A DNA stretch of 64,000 nt from Cupriavidus sp. WKF15 (GTDB lineage Bacteria > Pseudomonadota > Gammaproteobacteria > Burkholderiales > Burkholderiaceae), in assembly GCF_029278605.1 (NCBI RefSeq), contig NZ_CP119572.1:806001-870000 (forward strand), written 5' to 3'. A program made the translations under genes and the position numbers. Every line of letters begins with the position of its first letter. Positions within the stretch are counted from its first letter, which is position 1. Below are positions 1-9,021 of the stretch, piece by piece. The notes under the pieces are model-generated. The model was not told the origin of the DNA and searched no databases. It was given only the letters and a program-made list of their open reading frames with translations.

Positions 1-2
1 GC

Positions 3-3000
3 CAGGCCTTGCGGCGCCTGATCGAAAGTCTTGACGGCGGCGGCGTGGCCGCCGATGCCGGCACGCTTGCGTTGTTCCGTGCCGGGGTGCTGGCGCTTGC
101 CGAGTACGTCGACGACCTGATGGCGGGCGATGAACAGGACCCGCTGCGGCTGTTCCGCCCATATGCGGAGATCCTGGCGCTGCTCGGCGACGAGCGCGTG
201 CATCCGGCCGACCTGTGGCTTGACGAGCTGCAGATGCTGCCCGGCATCCTGCTGCCCACGCGCAACGCATCGGTCGTCACGCGCGCGCGGCAGCGCTACG
301 AAGCGGCACTGCTCAAGGCGCTGCGCCTGCCGGTGCAGTGCAACGAGTCCCAGCGGCTGCGCGAGGCGTACCTGCCGCTGCAGGAGGCGCTGGACGAGGT
401 ACGGGCCAGCGAGCAGGAGGCACGCCGCGCCACCGACCACCCGGACCGCGGAATCTGGCATGTGCTGTCGCTGGCGTTCCGTGCCCTGGCCCACGGTTTG
501 CTGCCGTCAGACCTGCTGGCGAAGCGCTTTGCCGGCCGGGCCCACCTGCTGCTGCGTCAATACCAGCAGGGGCAGGTGCGCGTGCCGCAGGCCCTGCTCA
601 ACGACGCCATCTTCCTGCTGGTCTGCACCTTGGCGGAGCAGGCGGAGTCTCCTCTGCACGATGCCGACGAGAGTGCGGTGATGACGTTGCGCGCCGACAT
701 CGCGCGTACCGTGCAGGCATTCCGCCTCGACCGCGCGCACGCCACGCCCGGTGCCGACTACCGCCTGCGCTACTACGGCTGGCTCGATCCTATCGATACC
801 CGTAACCTGCAGCAGGCTGCCGCAGGGTTGGAGCGTGCCGCCGAAGGCGATCCCGCCGCCTGGGAAATCGCACTGGCGGCGTTGGCCGAGGCCGCGCAGC
901 CGCTTGCGCAGCCGGCCTTGCAGCTATGCCTGTCGCAGGCCGCGCTCAGGCCCGCGGGCGAACCTGGGCGCGGCGAGGCGCTGGGCGCCACCGGCATTGC
1001 CGTGTTCCTGTCGCGCGCGCTGGCCTTGCCCTGGCGCGTGCACGGCATGAGCCCGAACCCCGCGGCAGCGGTCTTTGCCGCACGCTGCGAGGAGCTGGCG
1101 CAATGCCTGGCCGACCCGGCCGCCGCGGCGCCGGCATGGCTCGCGCGCATGGCCGACGAAGCCCGCGCCCAGGCGGCGCGCGTGCAGGCAATCGCGCAGT
1201 TGCGCGCCCAGCTTGACGGCGGTGAATCGTGGCTTGACACCTATGACCGCAATGCCGCCCGGCCCGATGCCGGGAACAGCCTGGCGGAGGCCGTGCAGGC
1301 CTTCGAGGCCTTGCGAAGCACGCTGGACGCGCTGCAGTACACCGACATCCTGCCGGCAGCGCTGGGCGATGAGGCGCAGCGGGCCGGCGAAGCCGTGCAG
1401 GAGGCCGTGCGCCAAGCCGGCATGCTGGGCACCGTCGCCGATGAAGCCTTGCGTGGCGAATCCCTGGCTGCCATTGCCGAGACGCTGGGCACCATGCATG
1501 CGTTCATCGATGCGCTGGAGCTGGGCCGCACCCCTCATGAAACGCAGGACGAGGATCCTGACGAGGGGCGGGCGCCGCGTCAGGCAGGCGCTGTCAGCAG
1601 CGATCCGCTGTCGGTGGCACGTGCCGCTGCCAGCGAAGCGCTCCGCACCGGTGCTACGGCCGACACGCCGACGATTCAGCGACTGCGTGCAGCGCTGCAG
1701 GCGCTGGCTGACCAGGCTGCCATCGACGACAATGCCGCGCTGCGACGCCAGGCCACGGAGGCGACCACGCAACTCAACGCGTGGCTTGCTGGCAGTGACA
1801 CCGGCGACCGGCTGGTGGCGGCACTGGCCGAGCCGATGCCGGTTGCCTCGCCGGCGACCGCACAGGCGCAGGCGCCGGACGACGGCGCAGCCCTGGACGC
1901 CGAGCTGTTCGGGATCTTCCTGCACGAGGCCGACGAAGTTCTCGGCGGCATCGCGGCCGATCTGGGTTCGGGTCTGAAAGCGCTTGGCGATGCCGATACG
2001 CTAAGCCGCATCCGGCGCGCGTTCCATACGCTCAAGGGCTCCAGCCGCATGGTCGGCCTGCACCGCTACGGCGAGGCCGCCTGGGCCGTGGAGCAGGTGA
2101 TGAACCTGTGGATCGCGGAGGCGCGCGAGCCGGTGCCGGCTCTGCTCAACCTGCTGCGGCGCGCGCATGCGGAGCTGTCCGCGTGGGTGGCGCTGCTGCA
2201 TCGCGATGCCGGTGCGGCGCATGACATCGCGCCGCTGGTGGCCGCGGCCGAGGCGGTCCGCGATCCGCAGCCGGAAGCGCCCGCAGGTTCCGCCGCAGCG
2301 GAGCCCCACCCGGCTGTCATCGAGGATGCGCTGCTACCTGACATCCTGGCTGTGGATGCTTCGGCAGCGAGTCCGGAGGCCGGGACGGATGCGCCTGCGG
2401 ATACCGCCGACGGGGGCGAGGGCAACGTGATTCCCTTCCGCCTGTCGGGGGCGTTGTCCGCCGAGGACGACAACTTCAAGGTGATCGGCCCGATCCGCAT
2501 TGGCCTGCCGCTCTACAACGTCTACCTGCAGGAAGCCGACGACCTCCTGCGCCAGTTCGCCACCGACATTTCCGAGTGGCGCCATGAGAACCACCCATGC
2601 CCGAGCGAGCTGGCGCTGCGCGTTGCGCATACGCTGCAGGGCAGCGCGTCGACGGTCGGGCTGGAGCCGGTGCGCGAGATTGCCGAGGCGCTCGAGCAAT
2701 TGCTGCTGCAGCTCGGCTCGCACCCCGTCGCCATGCATCCCGGCGACTTCCGCCTGCTGGAGCAGGCGGTCGAACGGCTGCGTGGCATGCTCCATCAATT
2801 CGCCGCGGGCGTCTGGCCCGAGGCGGATGCCAGCCTGCACCGCAGCCTGACAGAGTTCGGCGAGCGTGCCATGCTGCGCCCGCGTGTCCTGGTGCCGGCA
2901 CCCGAGGTGCCCGCCGGCCCGGATGATTCCGTGGCCAGCCTGTTCGGCCAGCTGCAACCGTCCGTACCCGAGCCGCGCGTGGAAGCGGAACCGCCCGCCG

Positions 3001-5540
3001 CGCCGGAGTCCTCGCGGCCGGCAGTGCCGGCGCCGGCAGCTGTGACGCATGACGCGGTGGTGATCCCGTTGCCGGCGCCGGCGCGTCCGCTGCCGCCGGC
3101 AGTCGTGCAGGCCGATGCCGCCGGGCTGGACGCGACCCTCGTCGAGATCTTCCTGGAAGAGGCGCATGGCAGCCTGCCCGAACTCGGCCGGCTCGTGCGC
3201 ACATGGGAAGCGGCACCCGAAGACACACGGCAAGGTGGCCTGGTGCTGCGCGCGCTGCATACGCTCAAGGGCAGTGCGCGCATGGCAGGCGCCATGGCGC
3301 TGGGCCAGGCTGCGCACGAGATGGAAACGCTGCTCGACGCCAGCCTGCGTGCGCAGCGTGTCGGCCCGCAGTTGTTTGCCCGCCTGTACGCGTGGTACGA
3401 CCGGATCCTGATGCACGTGGAGGCGCTGCAGGCTGGCCGCCTGCTCGTGCCGGACGATCCTGATGTCATCAACGGGCTGGCCGCGCCGGAACCGCCCGCG
3501 CCGCCGGTGATGGCCAGCGCCGAAGTCGCTAAGCCGGAGAGCGCTGGCCCTGCGTTGCCGATGCCTGACACCAAGGCCCCCAGTGGCGCCCTGGCGCAGG
3601 TGTCGGATGCAGCCGAGCGCCAGCGCGCGCTGGTGCGCGTGCAGGCCCGTGCGCTCGATACGCTGATCAACGAGGCTGGCGAAGTCGGCGCCACGCGTGC
3701 GCGGCTGGAAAGCGAACTCGATGCCATGCGCGCCTACCTGGGCGAGCTGAACGACAACGTGGCGCGTCTGCGCGGCCAGTTGCGCGAGATCGAGATCCAG
3801 GCCGAATCGCAGATGGCTTCGCGCATCGCCGACGCCCAGCACCGGCAGGAATTCGATCCGCTGGAATTCGACCGTTTCACGCGCTTCCAGGAACTGACGA
3901 GGATGATGGCCGAGTCGGTCAACGACGTGGCCACCGTGGAGCAGAACCTGCACCGCGGCTTTGACCGTACCGCGGGCGACCTGGCCGCGCAGGCGCGGCT
4001 CACGCGCGGCCTGCAGCGCGGGCTGATGCAGGCGCGCATGGTGCAGTTCGACGCGCTGGCCGAGCGCCTCTACCGCGTCGCGCGCCAGGCCGCCGCGGAG
4101 ACCGGCAAGGAGGTCCGGCTGCTGATCCAGGGCGGTACGGTGGAAGTCGACCGGTCCGTGCTGGACCGGATGGCCGGCCCGATCGAGCACCTGATCCGCA
4201 ATGCCGTCGTGCATGGCATCGAGACCGCCGAGACTCGCCGCGCCGCGGGGAAGTCGGCGGCCGGTTCGCTGACGCTGGAAGTGCAGCAGGAAGGCAACGA
4301 AGTCGTGTTGCATTTCGTCGATGACGGAGCGGGCCTTGATCTTGCGCGGATCCGCGCGCGCGCCGTGGAGCGCGACCTGTTGGCGCATGACGATGAAGCC
4401 AGCGACGCGCGGCTAACCGAGATGATCTTTACGCCCGGTTTCTCGACCGCCGACGCCGTTTCGGAACTCGCCGGCCGCGGCGTCGGCATGGACGTGGTCC
4501 GCGCCGAGACCGTGGCGCTGGGCGGCCGCATCACGCTGTCGACGACAGCTGGTCGCGGCACGACGTTCACGGTGCACCTGCCGCTGACCACGGCGATCAC
4601 GCAGGTGCTGGTGGTGGTGCTGGGCGGCCGCATGTATGCCATGCCGAGCGGCATGATCGACCAGGTTCAGCAGTTGCGTACGCAGGCCCTGCTCGATGCC
4701 TACAATCAGGGGCATCTCACCGTCGCCGGCGGCGAGGTGCCGTTCCATTACTTCGGCGCCTTGCTCGAGGAAAGCGCGGCCAGTCCGTCCGGGCGCAAGT
4801 ATTCGCCGGTCGTCATCGTGCGCAGCGGTACCGAGCGCGTCGCCGTGCACGTGGACGAAGTGGTGGGCAACCGCGAAGTGGTGGTCAAGCACATCGGTCC
4901 GCACCTGGCGCGCCTGGAAGGCATTGCCGGTGCCACGACGATGGGCGACGGCGAGATCGTGCTGATCTACAACCCGGTGGTGCTGGCCCAGCGTTTCGAG
5001 CGCGTGCGCGGTGAAGTGGCGCCCGCCGCCGTGCAGCCGTCGGCAACGCAGCCGCTTGGCGCGGTCGCGGAGCTGGCTGGCGATGGCGCCGCGACGCCGG
5101 TTCCGGGCCTGGTTGTGCAGCCGACGGTGATGGTGGTGGACGATTCGCTGACCGTACGCAAGGCCGCCCACCGCCTGCTGACGCGCGCTGGCTACGAGGT
5201 ACTGCTCGCCCGCGACGGCGTCGATGCGCTCAAGCAGCTCCAGGATGTGATGCCGGACGCCATGCTGGTCGACATCGAGATGCCGCACATGGACGGCTTC
5301 GACCTGACCCGGAACGTACGTTCCGACAGCCGCACGACCCACATGCCACTGGTGATGATCACGTCGCGCACGGCGGAGAAGCATCGCCGTTACGCGCAGC
5401 AGATCGGCGTGGACGTGTACCTCGGCAAGCCCTACAACGAGGACGAACTGCTCGGCACGTTGCAGCGGCTGATTGGCGCACGGGCCGCCCGGGCGGCGGG
5501 TTCCGTTGCGCAGATGCTCGGGGATCAACCGGCGCCCTGA
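3..5540 (+). CDS. pilL: PilL/ChpA-type hybrid chemosensory histidine kinase, 5' truncated by window start
   Basis: CheA-like hybrid kinase that would phosphorylate PilG/PilH-type response regulators controlling type IV pilus extension and retraction. About 1845 residues are visible and the frame is open to the window edge, so the N-terminus is missing. Visible order, counting the codon at position 9 as residue 1: an alanine-rich helical region with degenerate Hpt-like segments, Hpt domains with histidines near 673 (HTLKG), 874 (HTLQG, glutamine for the usual lysine) and 1084 (HTLKG), each separated by Pro/Ala linkers; a dimerisation helix around 1200-1340; an HATPase domain with N box HLIRNAVVHG near 1394 and G box GRGVGMD; a CheW-like domain; a C-terminal receiver with VVDDS and phospho-acceptor Asp near 1755. 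Family assignment is firm; the pilL name rests on architecture, because the usual pilGHIJ neighbours lie outside the window. Confidence 0.88.
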   Translation, partial: QALRRLIESLDGGGVAADAGTLALFRAGVLALAEYVDDLMAGDEQDPLRLFRPYAEILALLGDERVHPADLWLDELQMLPGILLPTRNASVVTRARQRYEAALLKALRLPVQCNESQRLREAYLPLQEALDEVRASEQEARRATDHPDRGIWHVLSLAFRALAHGLLPSDLLAKRFAGRAHLLLRQYQQGQVRVPQALLNDAIFLLVCTLAEQAESPLHDADESAVMTLRADIARTVQAFRLDRAHATPGADYRLRYYGWLDPIDTRNLQQAAAGLERAAEGDPAAWEIALAALAEAAQPLAQPALQLCLSQAALRPAGEPGRGEALGATGIAVFLSRALALPWRVHGMSPNPAAAVFAARCEELAQCLADPAAAAPAWLARMADEARAQAARVQAIAQLRAQLDGGESWLDTYDRNAARPDAGNSLAEAVQAFEALRSTLDALQYTDILPAALGDEAQRAGEAVQEAVRQAGMLGTVADEALRGESLAAIAETLGTMHAFIDALELGRTPHETQDEDPDEGRAPRQAGAVSSDPLSVARAAASEALRTGATADTPTIQRLRAALQALADQAAIDDNAALRRQATEATTQLNAWLAGSDTGDRLVAALAEPMPVASPATAQAQAPDDGAALDAELFGIFLHEADEVLGGIAADLGSGLKALGDADTLSRIRRAFHTLKGSSRMVGLHRYGEAAWAVEQVMNLWIAEAREPVPALLNLLRRAHAELSAWVALLHRDAGAAHDIAPLVAAAEAVRDPQPEAPAGSAAAEPHPAVIEDALLPDILAVDASAASPEAGTDAPADTADGGEGNVIPFRLSGALSAEDDNFKVIGPIRIGLPLYNVYLQEADDLLRQFATDISEWRHENHPCPSELALRVAHTLQGSASTVGLEPVREIAEALEQLLLQLGSHPVAMHPGDFRLLEQAVERLRGMLHQFAAGVWPEADASLHRSLTEFGERAMLRPRVLVPAPEVPAGPDDSVASLFGQLQPSVPEPRVEAEPPAAPESSRPAVPAPAAVTHDAVVIPLPAPARPLPPAVVQADAAGLDATLVEIFLEEAHGSLPELGRLVRTWEAAPEDTRQGGLVLRALHTLKGSARMAGAMALGQAAHEMETLLDASLRAQRVGPQLFARLYAWYDRILMHVEALQAGRLLVPDDPDVINGLAAPEPPAPPVMASAEVAKPESAGPALPMPDTKAPSGALAQVSDAAERQRALVRVQARALDTLINEAGEVGATRARLESELDAMRAYLGELNDNVARLRGQLREIEIQAESQMASRIADAQHRQEFDPLEFDRFTRFQELTRMMAESVNDVATVEQNLHRGFDRTAGDLAAQARLTRGLQRGLMQARMVQFDALAERLYRVARQAAAETGKEVRLLIQGGTVEVDRSVLDRMAGPIEHLIRNAVVHGIETAETRRAAGKSAAGSLTLEVQQEGNEVVLHFVDDGAGLDLARIRARAVERDLLAHDDEASDARLTEMIFTPGFSTADAVSELAGRGVGMDVVRAETVALGGRITLSTTAGRGTTFTVHLPLTTAITQVLVVVLGGRMYAMPSGMIDQVQQLRTQALLDAYNQGHLTVAGGEVPFHYFGALLEESAASPSGRKYSPVVIVRSGTERVAVHVDEVVGNREVVVKHIGPHLARLEGIAGATTMGDGEIVLIYNPVVLAQRFERVRGEVAPAAVQPSATQPLGAVAELAGDGAATPVPGLVVQPTVMVVDDSLTVRKAAHRLLTRAGYEVLLARDGVDALKQLQDVMPDAMLVDIEMPHMDGFDLTRNVRSDSRTTHMPLVMITSRTAEKHRRYAQQIGVDVYLGKPYNEDELLGTLQRLIGARAARAAGSVAQMLGDQPAP

Positions 5541-5568
5541 CGCGGTTTGCGAAGGACCGGGAAAGCAG

Positions 5569-5600
5569 AGTGGGCCGCCATGGGGCGGCCCACTTTCTTT
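5569..5600 (+). terminator. Rho-independent terminator after pilL
   Basis: An 11-bp GC-rich perfect stem, AGTGGGCCGCC pairing with GGCGGCCCACT, has a 4-base loop and is followed by TTTCTTT. It begins 29 bases after the pilL stop codon. Confidence 0.85.
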
Positions 5601-5630
5601 CCGAACATCGTTGAGCGAACTGGCGTGGTG

Positions 5631-5666
5631 ACGCGCGATTACGCGCGATCACGCGCGGCCACGCGG
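5631..5666. repeat. 10-bp tandem repeat, 3.6 copies
   Basis: Consecutive units ACGCGCGATT, ACGCGCGATC, ACGCGCGGCC and a partial ACGCGG lie between the two convergent genes, ending at the stop codon of the minus-strand gene. No function is evident; slippage-generated repeat is the simplest reading. Confidence 0.7.
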
Positions 5667-5670
5667 TCAG

Positions 5671-6354
5671 TTACCAGCGCATCTGCGCATTGTGCGTACC
5701 CGTGCTGACCACCTGCGTCTTGGTCCGGCCCTCATACGTGGCCCGCACGTTGTAGCTGCCTGCCGGTGCGCGCAGCAGGCACTTCGGGCCGTCCGCCACG
5801 AAGTTCGCGACTTCGCGACCATTGCGCGTCAGCGTCACGTTGACGTCGGACAGGTATTCGCCGCGCGGGCCCTGGGTGAAGAGCAGCCCCATGTTGTAGT
5901 CGCCGGACTGCGCGGACAGTGCGCGCTGTTCATCCGTAGCAACGCCGCCGCAGATGTAGGTCACCGACCCGGACTTGCGCTGCACCATCGCATCGCGCGG
6001 TGGCGGTGGCGGAGGTACGGCCAGCGGCGGGGAGGGCGCCGCCAGCGGGGGCGACGGTGCTGCCGGAGCCGTGTTAATCGGCGCCGGTGTCGGCGCAGGC
6101 GCCGCAGCCGGTGGTGCCGCCGTGGTGGGCGGCAGCGGCGGTGTGCCAGGCGCCGGCGGAGTGGGTGTCATGGGCGCGGCCGCGGCATCCGCCGGGGCCG
6201 TGTAAGTCTGGGCTTGTCCCGCAGCAGGCACGAACGCAAGCATTGCCACTGCGCATGCGCCCGTGAAAAGGGCCAGTCGCAGTGCCCTTGCGCGCCGTCC
6301 TCGCGTGTCTTGCAGGTGGATGGGGCGCGAGCTTTGCAAAGATAGTTGCCGCAT
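5671..6354 (-). CDS. Exported proline-rich protein of unknown function
   Basis: 227 residues. The ATG at 6354 is chosen because AAGGAGG sits 5 bases upstream (6360-6366). A signal peptide is visible: arginine-rich n-region, hydrophobic core LALFTGACAVAMLAF, then cleavage after GQAQ or similar near residue 49. Next comes a low-complexity Pro/Ala/Thr stretch of about 75 residues, typical of a flexible periplasmic or envelope-spanning linker. The last 100 residues look like a small beta-sandwich with two cysteines and a GSYNVRATYEG motif, reminiscent of carboxypeptidase-regulatory or PEGA-like domains. It is convergent with pilL. Function unknown; a cell-envelope location is the only inference made. 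Confidence 0.75.
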   Translation of the reverse strand: MRQLSLQSSRPIHLQDTRGRRARALRLALFTGACAVAMLAFVPAAGQAQTYTAPADAAAAPMTPTPPAPGTPPLPPTTAAPPAAAPAPTPAPINTAPAAPSPPLAAPSPPLAVPPPPPPRDAMVQRKSGSVTYICGGVATDEQRALSAQSGDYNMGLLFTQGPRGEYLSDVNVTLTRNGREVANFVADGPKCLLRAPAGSYNVRATYEGRTKTQVVSTGTHNAQMRW

Positions 6355-6573
6355 CTTGGCCTCCTTGACGAAAGAGGGAAGGACAGTGCCGCCAGCGCCC
6401 CTTACGGGCCAGGCGGATGTCGCTTCCATGCTAAGGGAGCAATGCCTGGGCGCACTGCCGGTCAGGCTCCTACATGCTTGTCGGAGGAGGGCGCCTTGCG
6501 GGAGGCGGGTGGCGCGCGGGCCACCCGGGATGTGCACGCCGCGGCAGTCCGGGGCGTGCGAAGGACGGAAGGA

Positions 6574-7884
6574 TTACGTCTTGCGGCTGACCAGCCTGGC
6601 CGGGACCGACAACGTCAGTGCAGCACCCACCACCAGGCAGGCGGCGAGCAGGTACATGCCGGAATCGGTGCTGTGGGTCAGGTCCTTGAGCCAGCCGACC
6701 GCATACGGGCTGAGGAAGCCAGCGAGGTTGCCGAGCGAGTTGATCAGCGCGATGCCGGCAGCCGCGCCGGTGCCGGCCAGGAAGGCCGTGGGCAGGCTCC
6801 AGAACAGCGGCAGCGTGGTCAGGATGCCGATGGTGGCCAGCGTGAGCGCCACCATGGCCAGCGCGGTGCTGTCATGCCATTGCACCGAGAGCACCAGGCC
6901 CAGTGCGCCGAGCGCGGCCGGGATCGCAATGTGCCAGCGGCGCTCGCCCGAACGGTCCGCGCTGAACGCGACCAGCACCATGCCGATCACGGCGCAGCCA
7001 TACGGAATCGCAGTCAGCAGGCCGATGTCGAGCGCGCCCTTGACGCCGGTCTGCTTGATGATGGTCGGCAGCCAGAAGCTCACGCCATACAGGCCCATCA
7101 CGAAGCAGAAGTAGATCGCGCTCATCAACCATACGCGCGGGCTTGAAAACACGGTGCGGATGGGCGGGTCTTCCTTGTGCGCGTCCTCGCTGGCGATATT
7201 GCGCTCGAGCAGCGCCTTCTCTTCGGCGGTGAGCCACCTGGCGTGCGCGATGCGGTCGTCGAGGTAGGCCAGCACCATCAGGCCGACCAGGATCGACGGG
7301 ATGCCTTCAAGCAGGAACATCCACTGCCAGCCGGACCAGCCGTTGTGGCCGTCGAAGGCCTGCATCGCCCAGCCCGACAGCGGGCCGCCGATGACGCCCG
7401 ACAGCGCGATGGCGGTCATGAAGAACGTGGTGGTGCGTCCGCGCCGGTTGGCCGGGTACCAGTAGGTCAGGTACAGGATGATGCCGGGGAAGAAGCCGGC
7501 CTCCGCGATGCCGAGCAGGAAGCGCAGCACGTAGAACATGGTCGGCGTGGTGACGAACATCATCGCCGCGGAAATGGCGCCCCACGTGATCATGATGCGG
7601 GCGATCCAGATGCGTGCGCCGACCTTGTGCAGGATCACGTTGCTCGGCACTTCGAACAGGAAGTAGCCGATGAAGAAGATGCCCGCGCCGAGGCCGTAGA
7701 TGGTCTCGCTGAATTTCAGGTCGCTGAGCATCTGCAGCTTGGCAAAGCCCACGTTGACGCGGTCCAGGTAGGCCACTACGTAGCACAGCAGCAGGAAAGG
7801 CACCAGGCGCCAGCTCACCTTGCGGTAAGTGGCGTCTTCAAACTCGGCGTCGCCGACGCCGGGGTTCACTGCAGTCGTTGTCAT
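6574..7884 (-). CDS. MFS transporter, anion:cation symporter family
   Basis: 436 residues with the twelve-helix major facilitator layout. The first helix carries YLDRVNVGFAKLQM, the signature of the ACS branch (sugar acids, phthalate, 4-hydroxyphenylacetate, tartrate), and a second family motif FSADRSGERRWH lies in the loop between helices 8 and 9. The start at 7884 has GAGGAGA a few bases upstream. It is the last gene of the minus-strand set aldehyde dehydrogenase - small membrane protein - SDR - MFS, so it most likely imports the organic acid or related compound those enzymes oxidise. The substrate cannot be told from sequence. Confidence 0.88.
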   Translation of the reverse strand: MTTTAVNPGVGDAEFEDATYRKVSWRLVPFLLLCYVVAYLDRVNVGFAKLQMLSDLKFSETIYGLGAGIFFIGYFLFEVPSNVILHKVGARIWIARIMITWGAISAAMMFVTTPTMFYVLRFLLGIAEAGFFPGIILYLTYWYPANRRGRTTTFFMTAIALSGVIGGPLSGWAMQAFDGHNGWSGWQWMFLLEGIPSILVGLMVLAYLDDRIAHARWLTAEEKALLERNIASEDAHKEDPPIRTVFSSPRVWLMSAIYFCFVMGLYGVSFWLPTIIKQTGVKGALDIGLLTAIPYGCAVIGMVLVAFSADRSGERRWHIAIPAALGALGLVLSVQWHDSTALAMVALTLATIGILTTLPLFWSLPTAFLAGTGAAAGIALINSLGNLAGFLSPYAVGWLKDLTHSTDSGMYLLAACLVVGAALTLSVPARLVSRKT

Positions 7885-7973
7885 GCTGTCTCCTCGGGAT
7901 GTTTGCGCTTCTCTGACGCTTCTATGACGCTTCGGTGTTGCAGCTACGGCTATTGCGGGAACGGAGGGCGCGA

Positions 7974-8732
7974 CTATACGCAGCGGCCGCCGTCCACTTC
8001 GATGCAGGTGCCCGTGATGAACGCGGCTTCGTCGCTGGCCAGGTACAGGCAGGCATTGGCGACATCGGGCGGGGTCGACATGCGTCCCATCGGGATGGTG
8101 GCGAGGAACTTCGCGCGGTTCTCGGGCGTGTCGGGCATGCCCATGAACTCTTCGAGCAGGCCGGTGGCCCCGATCACGGGATTCACGCAGTTGACGCGGA
8201 TATTGTCCTGACCGAGCTCCGCCGCCATGGCCTTGCTCGCGGTGATGACGGCGCCCTTGCTGCCGTTGTACCAGACCAGGCCCGGGCGCGGCCGGATGCC
8301 GGCGGTCGACGCGATATTGACGAACACGCCGCCGCCACGCGTACGGAAATGCGGGATGAAGGCGCGCGCCGACCAGAAGATGCTCTTGACGTTGACCGCA
8401 TAGACGCGGTCGAACTCGTCCTCGGTGATCTCCAGGATCGGCTTGTTGCGGTGGGTGGTGCCGGCGTTGTTGACGACGATATGCACGTCGCCGAAGGCGG
8501 CCAGCGCGGCATCGCGCATGGCCTGCGTGTCGGCTTCGCGCGAGACGTCGGCGCGTACCGCGCGCGCCTGGCCGCCGGCTGCGCGGATCGCCGCGGCCAC
8601 GCGCTCGGCGGCGTCTTCGCGCAGGTCGGCCACCATGACACGGGCGCCTTCGCGCGCGAACGTATGCGCGATGCCTTCGCCAAAGCCGGACCCGCCGCCG
8701 GTTACCACCGCTACCTTGTCTGCCAGTCTCAT
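7974..8732 (-). CDS. SDR-family NAD(P)-dependent oxidoreductase
   Basis: 252 residues, the classical short-chain dehydrogenase length. The Rossmann glycine motif TGGGSGFGEG spans residues 11-20, NNAG is at 88-91, and the catalytic set is Ser142, Tyr155 and Lys159 (YNGSK). An acidic residue at the end of beta-2 (ADLRED) suggests NAD preference. The start at 8732 is supported by AAGGAGA about 7 bases upstream. It lies 46 bases downstream of the small membrane protein gene and 89 bases upstream of the MFS gene in the same direction. Likely reaction: alcohol to ketone or aldehyde; the substrate is unknown. Confidence 0.88.
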   Translation of the reverse strand: MRLADKVAVVTGGGSGFGEGIAHTFAREGARVMVADLREDAAERVAAAIRAAGGQARAVRADVSREADTQAMRDAALAAFGDVHIVVNNAGTTHRNKPILEITEDEFDRVYAVNVKSIFWSARAFIPHFRTRGGGVFVNIASTAGIRPRPGLVWYNGSKGAVITASKAMAAELGQDNIRVNCVNPVIGATGLLEEFMGMPDTPENRAKFLATIPMGRMSTPPDVANACLYLASDEAAFITGTCIEVDGGRCV

Positions 8733-8778
8733 CGCTTGTCTCCTTGGGTTTGTTATGTCGTGCGAGGCGTCCGGCCGC

Positions 8779-9021
8779 TCAGTGCGCGAATGGCCCGCGC
8801 CCGCGCAAGGCGTTGGCCACCATCATCACGGCCAGCAGGAACGGCAGCGCCACATAGAGGCACCAGTGCACGCGGTCGCCCACGGTGTCGCCCCACTTGC
8901 GCTTGAAGACCTGCAGGCGCGGCATGCCGGACGGATTGGTCGCGCGTTTATTCTTCACATGCCAGGCCATCCAGAAAAAGAAGATGGCAAAGGCAATCGA
9001 CAGAAAATTGATGTTACCCAT
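8779..9021 (-). CDS. Small two-helix membrane protein
   Basis: 80 residues from the ATG at 9021, which overlaps the end of the aldehyde dehydrogenase gene by 8 bases, implying translational coupling; a TTG at 9033 is the alternative. Two hydrophobic segments are seen, FLSIAFAIFFFWMAWHV near the N-terminus and WCLYVALPFLLAVMMVANAL near the C-terminus, joined by a basic loop that should be cytoplasmic. No family was recognised. Its position between two dehydrogenase genes suggests it serves the same pathway, perhaps as a membrane anchor or electron-transfer partner, but this is only inference. Confidence 0.65.
   Translation of the reverse strand: MGNINFLSIAFAIFFFWMAWHVKNKRATNPSGMPRLQVFKRKWGDTVGDRVHWCLYVALPFLLAVMMVANALRGRGPFAH

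Noticed and set aside
2334-4388. 684-codon minus-strand frame inside pilL
   Set aside because: Shadow of the pilL reading frame; no signature, and the plus strand carries Hpt and kinase motifs across the region.
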